DNA of 64,000 nucleotides. Origin: an uncultured Lachnospiraceae bacterium. Its GTDB lineage: Bacteria > Bacillota > Clostridia > Lachnospirales > Lachnospiraceae. Position numbers and translations under genes: made by a program. Of this stretch, positions 58,743 through 64,000 are shown piece after piece. Below the pieces are notes generated by a model. The model saw only the letters and a program-made list of their open reading frames with translations, was not told the DNA's origin and ran no database searches. Where the stretch lies: assembly GCA_910586615.1 (NCBI GenBank), contig CAJUJP010000019.1, positions 3,100-67,099 of the forward strand. Reading direction: 5' to 3'. Every line of letters starts with the position of its first letter. The first letter of the stretch is position 1.

Positions 58743-60927
58743 TAACACAAGTAATTATACAGACAAAAAGGATGACAGGGTCGTAAACGGCAGCCAGGAT
58801 ACAGTGGTCAGAAAGAAGAAAAGAAGAAAACGCACGATCGACAAGGAAAAGGTGGCAGCCAACAAGAAGAAGGCCAGAGCGAAGAGACAGCGTGTCAAAC
58901 AGCAGTTGAAGGAAGAGAAGGCGCGAATCCGGGCAGAGAAGCATAAAGGCCGGGTTTTGGAAGAGTCCGTGAAGCTGGAAGAATCGGTGACGGTGAATGA
59001 ACAGGGAGCGGTAGAGCGCACGATCACGGTGGAAGAAACTTACACCATCGAGCAGAAACCTGAGGAGCCGAAGGAAGTCCGGAAGAAGAAAAGGCAAAAG
59101 ACCGCAGCAATCGCAGCAGCTGTTGTATGCGTGCTTGTTCTTGCAGGCACAGGAGGGTTTTTCGGCATTCGTCATTATCTGGATGAACAGGCGGCACAAA
59201 GCGCGGCCATTGAGGCGATGGTACATACGGAGGCGGTGGAACTGGCGGAGTACAGTATGACGCAGCGCAGGAAAGACCATGTGAAAAAAAATGCCGGAAA
59301 AGGCAGTTCGGATGCGCTGACTGATGCGGCCCGGTTTTTGATCGACGGTGTGCGCAACAGGCCGCCGGAGATAGAACTGACGGAAGAAAATGCGGAAGAT
59401 TTTATCAAGATCGAGAGCTGCCTGATCAATACGGAAACCGGCAAGGTGGATGTGACCATGTCGGCAGACGCGCTGGCAATCAGTGATGACGGTTACTATT
59501 ATCTTTTTGAGGAAAAAACATACGACACTGCCTTGCAGAGCGATGAATATATTATAGAAGAGCAGAAGGATGTGGATTTGACTTTTTCGGTCAATCTGAA
59601 TTATAACCAGGCCAATTCCAGACTTTTTTCCAAATTTGTGGTGGCGGTGAAGAAGGACGGGGAATTTCTGCCGATCAGCCGGCCGCGCTACATTACGAAC
59701 CCGGAGGCCATTGCAAAATACAACCCCGCCCACAGCAGCACGAAGTCCAAAAAGGGACTGCTGGTGGACCCGGAGAAGCTTCGGGGATCTGAACTGGATG
59801 ACCTGGGTGTGAAACATGCAGCCTACAATATTCCCCTCAGCAGGATTCTGGGGAATACCAGTAACGCGTATTACCCTACAGTGTATTACACGTATAATGG
59901 CCGCAGCTATGCCTTTAACGGCCAGATCATAGCGGAATATGATTATGTTTTTTCGACGTTGACAAACAAGGGAATCGATACCACGGCGATCATTTTGAAT
60001 GATATTCATCCGGGGTATATGGAACTCATCCATCCGAAGGCACGGGCCGGCGGCCGAGCGCCTTATTATGCTTTTAATGCGACGGACGAGGACGGAACGG
60101 AATCTCTGGCAGCTATAGCCTCTTTTCTGGCAAACCGGTATTCCGGCAGCGGACATGGCAAGGTCATGAACTGGATCATCGGCAACGAGATCAATGCCAG
60201 AAGCGAGTGGAATTATATAGAATATATGGACACGGCAAGTTACGTGGATGAATATGCAAGGGCATTCCGTATCTTCTATAATGCTTTTGTCAGTGTGAAC
60301 GGCAATGCCAGAGTATATATTTCTCTGGATCAGCAGTGGGGCAAGAGTCTGTATTCAAAAAACGGATATGGCTCCAAGGAGATTCTGGATGAGTTTAACC
60401 GTAATATCGCGGCCGGGGGAAACATCGACTGGGGTGTGGCGCAGCATCCGTATAACTATCCGCTGACCAGCGCCAAAGCATGGAGTACCGGCGGAAAGGC
60501 AGGCTCCTATATACTTGATTCTGAGACCACACCGGTGCTTTCCATCAGGAATATTCACGTGCTGACAGACTATCTGCAGAAGGAAGAATTTCTGACGGAT
60601 TCCGGTGAGGTGAGGTCGGTGACGCTGAGCGAGATGGGATATACTTCCTCAGCGGGACAGGATCTGCAGGCAGCCTCCTTTGTCTATGCTTACAAGATGA
60701 TCGAGGCCAACCAGCATATTGACAATATGCTGTTTTCCAGACAGACAGACGCGGCATCAGAGGTGGCGCAGGGGCTTGCTCTGGGTATCAACACGCTGGG
60801 CGGCGGCCGCAAGTCCATCTACAATGCATTTAAGTATGTGGACACGGCAGAATCTGCCAAATACACGGATTTTGCCCTGCGTGTGATCGGGATCAGCAGT
60901 TGGAGTGAAGTGATTTCGCAGCATTAG
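58729..60927 (+). CDS. DUF5722 membrane-anchored, glycosidase-like extracellular protein
   Basis: A 732-residue protein. The first 125 residues are cytoplasmic, very basic and coiled (KKKRRKRTIDKEKVAANKKK, KLEESVTVNEQGAVERTITV). A membrane helix follows (AAIAAAVVCVLVLAGTGGFF). The extracellular part has a beta-rich module (residues about 210-330) and then the DUF5722 domain with a TIM-barrel look: HAAYNIPLSRILGN, MNWIIGNEINARSEWNYIEY, where N-E resembles a GH catalytic pair, WGVAQHPYNYPLT and TLSEMGYTSS, where Glu could be the nucleophile. It may hydrolyse or bind a glycan, but the substrate is unknown. The start overlaps the end of rarA. The basic cytoplasmic tail is unusual and may contact nucleic acid or lipid. 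Confidence 0.82.
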   Translation: MGVNDNTSNYTDKKDDRVVNGSQDTVVRKKKRRKRTIDKEKVAANKKKARAKRQRVKQQLKEEKARIRAEKHKGRVLEESVKLEESVTVNEQGAVERTITVEETYTIEQKPEEPKEVRKKKRQKTAAIAAAVVCVLVLAGTGGFFGIRHYLDEQAAQSAAIEAMVHTEAVELAEYSMTQRRKDHVKKNAGKGSSDALTDAARFLIDGVRNRPPEIELTEENAEDFIKIESCLINTETGKVDVTMSADALAISDDGYYYLFEEKTYDTALQSDEYIIEEQKDVDLTFSVNLNYNQANSRLFSKFVVAVKKDGEFLPISRPRYITNPEAIAKYNPAHSSTKSKKGLLVDPEKLRGSELDDLGVKHAAYNIPLSRILGNTSNAYYPTVYYTYNGRSYAFNGQIIAEYDYVFSTLTNKGIDTTAIILNDIHPGYMELIHPKARAGGRAPYYAFNATDEDGTESLAAIASFLANRYSGSGHGKVMNWIIGNEINARSEWNYIEYMDTASYVDEYARAFRIFYNAFVSVNGNARVYISLDQQWGKSLYSKNGYGSKEILDEFNRNIAAGGNIDWGVAQHPYNYPLTSAKAWSTGGKAGSYILDSETTPVLSIRNIHVLTDYLQKEEFLTDSGEVRSVTLSEMGYTSSAGQDLQAASFVYAYKMIEANQHIDNMLFSRQTDAASEVAQGLALGINTLGGGRKSIYNAFKYVDTAESAKYTDFALRVIGISSWSEVISQH

Positions 60928-60957
60928 AGGCAGCCGGAGGGTCCGTAAGAGCCAGGA

Positions 60958-61473
60958 TCAGAATAGCTGCCGGGTCAGATACTGATAGATTTCCTCATTT
61001 TTCTTCTGCCAGTTTGTGCAGATGGCGGAGGCAGTCTTTTCATCGGGGACGGACAGGGTGATTTTCACCACTGTTACGTCCTTTTCTTTTATCTCAAGCT
61101 GAGCTTCATATTCTCCTGAGACAGATTTGTAATAGTCGGTGCGGATGGATCCCTCATTACGCATTTCCATCTTGTTGGCATCAAAAAAGCCGTCAATCTC
61201 CTCTTTGATGGAGTGATTGACGCGGTTTTGGAAAAAGGAAAGGGTTTCACGACCCTCGCCGGTGATCATCAGATAGGTACGGTTACGGCTTGTCTTGGCC
61301 GTGATCATGTCGGCATCAACCAGTTCTGCGATCACCTGCTGTAAGGTGAGGAAGTTTGTATATTCTCTTTCCAGGATAAAGTCGCTCACCTGGGCTTTGG
61401 TCAGGGGAAAATTGACCCTGTTAAGCATATAGAGCACAATCAGTTTGTAGAGCGTCAGGGAATCTTGGGTCAT
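60958..61473 (-). CDS. DUF4364 family winged-helix protein
   Basis: A 171-residue soluble protein of the DUF4364 family, found across Clostridia. The N-terminal 75 residues are a winged helix (LTLYKLIVLYMLNRVNFPLT, FLTLQQVIAELVDADMITAK, RTYLMITGEGRETLSFFQNR) similar to PadR/MarR folds. The C-terminal half is an alpha/beta domain (YEAQLEIKEKDVTVVKITLS). ATG 61473 is selected because AGAAAGG lies about 10 bases upstream; the longer frame to 61545 includes the radical SAM gene's end. DNA binding is inferred from the fold. Confidence 0.88.
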   Translation of the reverse strand: MTQDSLTLYKLIVLYMLNRVNFPLTKAQVSDFILEREYTNFLTLQQVIAELVDADMITAKTSRNRTYLMITGEGRETLSFFQNRVNHSIKEEIDGFFDANKMEMRNEGSIRTDYYKSVSGEYEAQLEIKEKDVTVVKITLSVPDEKTASAICTNWQKKNEEIYQYLTRQLF

Positions 61474-61541
61474 GATGCTGCCTTTCTTATAAAAATGGAC
61501 GTTGTACGGGACATCAGGTTTTGTTATATAGTATGCCATAT

Positions 61542-62495
61542 TCACATGTGAGACCGGTACAGACGTCCCTGATGTGTATTCAGGAGTTTCATTGTATGGT
61601 GCAGACTGTTAAGCACGTTCCGTTTGCCCAGACTCCAGCGGGGAGCCAGAAGCAGGTCTTTGGGTCCGTCTCCGGTGAGGCGGTGAACGACAACATCGGG
61701 GCGTAAATGCTCCAGACATTTAATGATCAGTGAAATGTAATCTTCCTGTGTGAGAGGACGATACTGTCCGGCCAGATACAACGCTGCCAGATCGGTATCC
61801 TTCAGTACATGGAGAAGCTGCAGTTTGATGCCCCAGGTACCGGTATGATTCAAATGGTCAATAGTAGATAACACGTGTTCTTTGTTCTCACCCGGCAAAC
61901 CTAATATAACGTGGGTAATAACCGGAATGCCGGCATCATGCAGAAGTGCGACACATTTGTCATAAACAGATAAGGGATAGCCACGCCGGATAAATACGGC
62001 GGTTTCATCGTCGGCCGTCTGAAGTCCAAGTTCGATCCAGACAAACTTGTCAGGAAATTCCGCCATCAAATTGACCAGCATAGTCACGATGTTTTCCGAT
62101 ATGCAGTCCGGACGGGTGGCAATGGAAATTCCGGCCACGGCAGGTTCTGCTAATGCCTCCCGGTAGAGAGTACGCAGCCGGGGCAGTGGCCCGTATGTGT
62201 TCGTGTAGGCCTGGAAATAGGCGATAAACCGGCGGCCTACGGATTTATTGCCGAAAAGTGCTGCTCCGGCGGATAACTGCCCGGTTACGGAAGGATATTC
62301 CGTGCGCTTGACGGCGTGTTCTCCACTGCCGCCTGTGCTGCAGAAAATGCAGCCGCCATATCCCAGCGTCCCGTCCCGGTTGGGACAGGTGAAACCGGCG
62401 TCGATGGCGATCTTGTATAATTTTTCTCCGTAAGTATTTTTCAGAAAATCATTCAGAGAGTAGTATGGTCTGGTGGACAGGATTTTGTCCCTCAT
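61542..62495 (-). CDS. TIGR01212-family radical SAM protein (YhcC-like)
   Basis: A 317-residue radical SAM enzyme. The cluster-binding Cys residues are in FTCPNRDGTLGYGGCIFC, the long-spaced C-x(n)-C-x2-C form of TIGR01212. Further family blocks are YFQAYTNTYGPLPRLRTLYR, ISIATRPDCI, WIELGLQTADDETAVFIRRG, THVILGLPGENKEHVL and HRLTGDGPKDLLLAPRWSL. The reaction is unknown, although a role in RNA or cofactor modification has been proposed for relatives. The start at 62495 (MRDKILSTRPYYSLNDFLK) is the usual N-terminus, with AAAGGTGG upstream. Its stop lies 68 bases before the DUF4364 start. Confidence 0.92.
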   Translation of the reverse strand: MRDKILSTRPYYSLNDFLKNTYGEKLYKIAIDAGFTCPNRDGTLGYGGCIFCSTGGSGEHAVKRTEYPSVTGQLSAGAALFGNKSVGRRFIAYFQAYTNTYGPLPRLRTLYREALAEPAVAGISIATRPDCISENIVTMLVNLMAEFPDKFVWIELGLQTADDETAVFIRRGYPLSVYDKCVALLHDAGIPVITHVILGLPGENKEHVLSTIDHLNHTGTWGIKLQLLHVLKDTDLAALYLAGQYRPLTQEDYISLIIKCLEHLRPDVVVHRLTGDGPKDLLLAPRWSLGKRNVLNSLHHTMKLLNTHQGRLYRSHM

Positions 62496-62623
62496 AGCCG
62501 TCAGAGCCACCTTTCGATGCTGTGATTTGTATCTGCGCAGTAGTTATGGTGACAGGAAACGCCTCTTGACTTATGATGCTGTGAAGCTGATTCTGCAAAG
62601 GGGCGTTCCTGAAACTTTTGGAT

Positions 62624-63772
62624 CTATATATGAGCCTTCACTGCCCCGGCAACAACTTCGGCCACCTTGGGGTCGAAAGCCTCAGGCATGATATTGTCTT
62701 CGTTCAACGCTTCTTCGGGAACAAGCCCGGCAATGGCATGGGCGGCGGCCAGCTTCATCTCTTCCGTGATCTGTACTGCACGGCCTTCCAGTGCACCCTT
62801 GAAGATGCCGGGAAAGGCCACCACATTGTTGATCTGGTTGGGGAAATCAGAACGTCCTGTACCGACAACTCTGGCACCTGCCGCTTTTGCCACATCCGGC
62901 ATGATTTCCGGAACCGGATTTGCCATCGCGAAAAGAATGGAATCCTTGTTCATGGAAGATACCATATCGGCTGTTACGATATTCGGGGCAGAAACGCCTA
63001 CGAAGATATCTGCGCCTTTTAAAGTGTCGGCCAGTGTTCCTGTCTCGTTGTCCGGGTTAGTCACCTGAGCCATTTTTTTCTGCATATCGTTTAATCCGTC
63101 GGTGGAGCGGCTGATGATGCCGACCTTGTCACACAGGATCACGTTGGTAAAACCGTAATTTAACAAAAGCTTTGTGATGGCAATGCCGGCGCTTCCGGCT
63201 CCGTTTACTACCACTTTGCAGTCTTCTTTCTGTTTTCCCACTACTTTCAGGGCGTTGATGATACCTGCCAGTACCACGATGGCAGTACCGTGCTGGTCAT
63301 CGTGGAAGACGGGAATATCAAGGATCTCTTTCAGACGTTCCTCGATTTCAAAACAGCGGGGAGCGCTGATGTCTTCCAGATTAATGCCACCAAAACCAGG
63401 GGCAAGGTAGGTAACTGCCTTAATGATCTCTTCGGTATCCTGTGTGTCAAGGCAGATCGGAACTGCATTGACGCCGCCGAATTCCTTGAACAGCACGGCT
63501 TTTCCCTCCATTACGGGCATAGCAGCGTGGGGGCCGATATTGCCCAGACCGAGTACTGCACTGCCGTCGGATACAACGGCCACGGTGTTTGATTTCCATG
63601 TATAAGCATAGGCGGCTTCTTTATCCTGTGCAATTACCTTACAGGGCTCTGCCACACCGGGGGTGTAGGCCAGGGAAAGGTCTTCGCGGGTTTTCACGGG
63701 AGTTTTGGAGACGGTTTCCAGCTTTCCTCTCCAGGTTTCATGTAATTTTAAAGCTTTTTCGTTGGTTGTCAT
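62624..63772 (-). CDS. NAD(P)-dependent malic enzyme
   Basis: A 382-residue short-form malic enzyme that converts malate to pyruvate and CO2 with NAD(P)+ reduction. Present are the catalytic Tyr in DLSLAYTPGVAEPC, Lys region YTWKSNTVAVVSDGSAVLGL, metal-binding PICLDTQDTEEIIKAV and INLEDISAPRCFEIEERL with FHDDQHGTAIV. The Rossmann motif VVVNGAGSAGIAITKLL and NPVPEIMPDVAKAAGARVVG complete the fold. It lacks the phosphotransacetylase extension of enterobacterial MaeB, as expected in Firmicutes. ATG 63772 has GAGG 6 bases upstream. Cofactor preference cannot be fixed by eye. It is probably monocistronic. Confidence 0.95.
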   Translation of the reverse strand: MTTNEKALKLHETWRGKLETVSKTPVKTREDLSLAYTPGVAEPCKVIAQDKEAAYAYTWKSNTVAVVSDGSAVLGLGNIGPHAAMPVMEGKAVLFKEFGGVNAVPICLDTQDTEEIIKAVTYLAPGFGGINLEDISAPRCFEIEERLKEILDIPVFHDDQHGTAIVVLAGIINALKVVGKQKEDCKVVVNGAGSAGIAITKLLLNYGFTNVILCDKVGIISRSTDGLNDMQKKMAQVTNPDNETGTLADTLKGADIFVGVSAPNIVTADMVSSMNKDSILFAMANPVPEIMPDVAKAAGARVVGTGRSDFPNQINNVVAFPGIFKGALEGRAVQITEEMKLAAAHAIAGLVPEEALNEDNIMPEAFDPKVAEVVAGAVKAHI

Positions 63773-63822
63773 GGGATACCTCACTTTTTATAGTCCTCAG
63801 TGCCGTTCGATTGCGCTTTGCT

Positions 63823-64000
63823 GCACCGGATGAAGTCCGCAGTGCGCGTTCGATTGCGCTACGCTGCATCTCACTCGCGGGCTTCGCCCTATCAAATTGT
63901 AAACTGACAAATTCGCCTGCGAGAGGGATTGTTGGTTCAAAATTGGCACCGGATGAAGTCCGCAGTGCGCGTTCGATTGCGCTACGCTGCATCTCACTCG
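63823..64000. repeat. Direct repeats with 123-base period, running off the window
   Basis: The 55-base block 63823-63877 (starting GCACCGGATGAAGTCCGCAG, ending CATCTCACTCG) recurs exactly at 63946-64000. The element is cut by the window end, so the number of copies is unknown. Within each unit the shorter string CGTTCGATTGCGCT is repeated, and it occurs a third time at about 63804. The array lies upstream of the malic enzyme gene. In the minus direction the 123-base period is a multiple of three and keeps an open frame, but with Ala/Arg/Ser-rich repeats unlike a real protein. Confidence 0.8.

Noticed and set aside
58690..60156. 488-codon open frame on the minus strand antisense to the DUF5722 gene
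   Set aside because: His/Arg/Cys/Ile-rich translation without domain pattern; the plus strand carries a clear membrane-anchored protein. It is a frame shadow.

Overview
The window is a stretch of a chromosome from a Gram-positive anaerobe of the Firmicutes, most likely Lachnospiraceae. The evidence is strong Shine-Dalgarno sites of the AGGAGG type, a CIRCE operator in front of clpB, Lachnospiraceae-type orphan families (DUF4364, DUF4250, DUF975, DUF1189, DUF5722), a RACo-like ASKHA protein, a PocR-type sensor kinase and an oxalate/formate-type MFS carrier. No rRNA, tRNA or CRISPR array was recognised.

Layout. 1-2785: end of a beta-glucoside PTS permease gene and its 6-phospho-beta-glucosidase. 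2843-6825: gene decay, with remnants of a GntR/UTRA regulator, a RelB/DinJ antitoxin and an AraC regulator that lost its DNA-binding domain, two unknown genes, a 165-bp MITE-like element and a small secreted protein. 6920-10681: an ECF sigma factor/ABC-2 transporter operon on the minus strand. 11099-14865: OFA-family MFS carrier, an FAD oxidoreductase fused to a Rieske domain, a small RHH-like protein and an XRE regulator. 14894-22764: a five-gene membrane glycosyl-transfer/surface polysaccharide operon with a tandem pair of PTPS-related membrane proteins. 22782-27185: an IbrA/IbrB-like pair divergent from a ZorA/ZorB-like (MotA/MotB-like) pair. 27264-29623: aldo/keto reductase and two membrane proteins. 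29689-32223: Rpn nuclease, a degenerate copy of its tail, terminator-rich debris and a Mor-like protein. 32307-37463: O-acyltransferase cassette (two acyltransferase-3, MBOAT, SGNH-like). 37494-38096: remnants of a mobile element (MobA/L relaxase piece and an internally deleted tyrosine integrase).

38221-40888 is HrcA/CIRCE-type clpB. 41061-42248 is an S66 carboxypeptidase. 42327-47982 holds DUF4250, a RACo-like ferredoxin/ASKHA protein, a two-receiver protein and a PocR hybrid histidine kinase. 48015-48280 is an unusual array of hairpins capped by GCGAAGC-like loops; related copies lie at 11041 and 51264. 48399-52131 holds DUF975, a two-component system and a polysaccharide deacetylase. 52173-57104 looks like a defence island: a promoter with an overlapping palindrome, then DUF262 protein, DUF3696 ATPase and an unknown third protein, facing a membrane-anchored TIR-DUF6273 protein. 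57405-63772 is core genome: rarA, a DUF5722 protein, DUF4364, a TIGR01212 radical SAM protein and malic enzyme. The last 180 bases are direct repeats that run off the window.

The strongest candidates for an undescribed system are the 52.2-57.1 kb island (three-gene DUF262/DUF3696 operon plus TIR-TM-DUF6273 protein) and the 22.8-27.2 kb locus where ZorA/ZorB-like motor proteins without the usual ZorC/D/E stand back to back with an IbrA/IbrB-like pair. All family assignments are by eye; no database search was possible.
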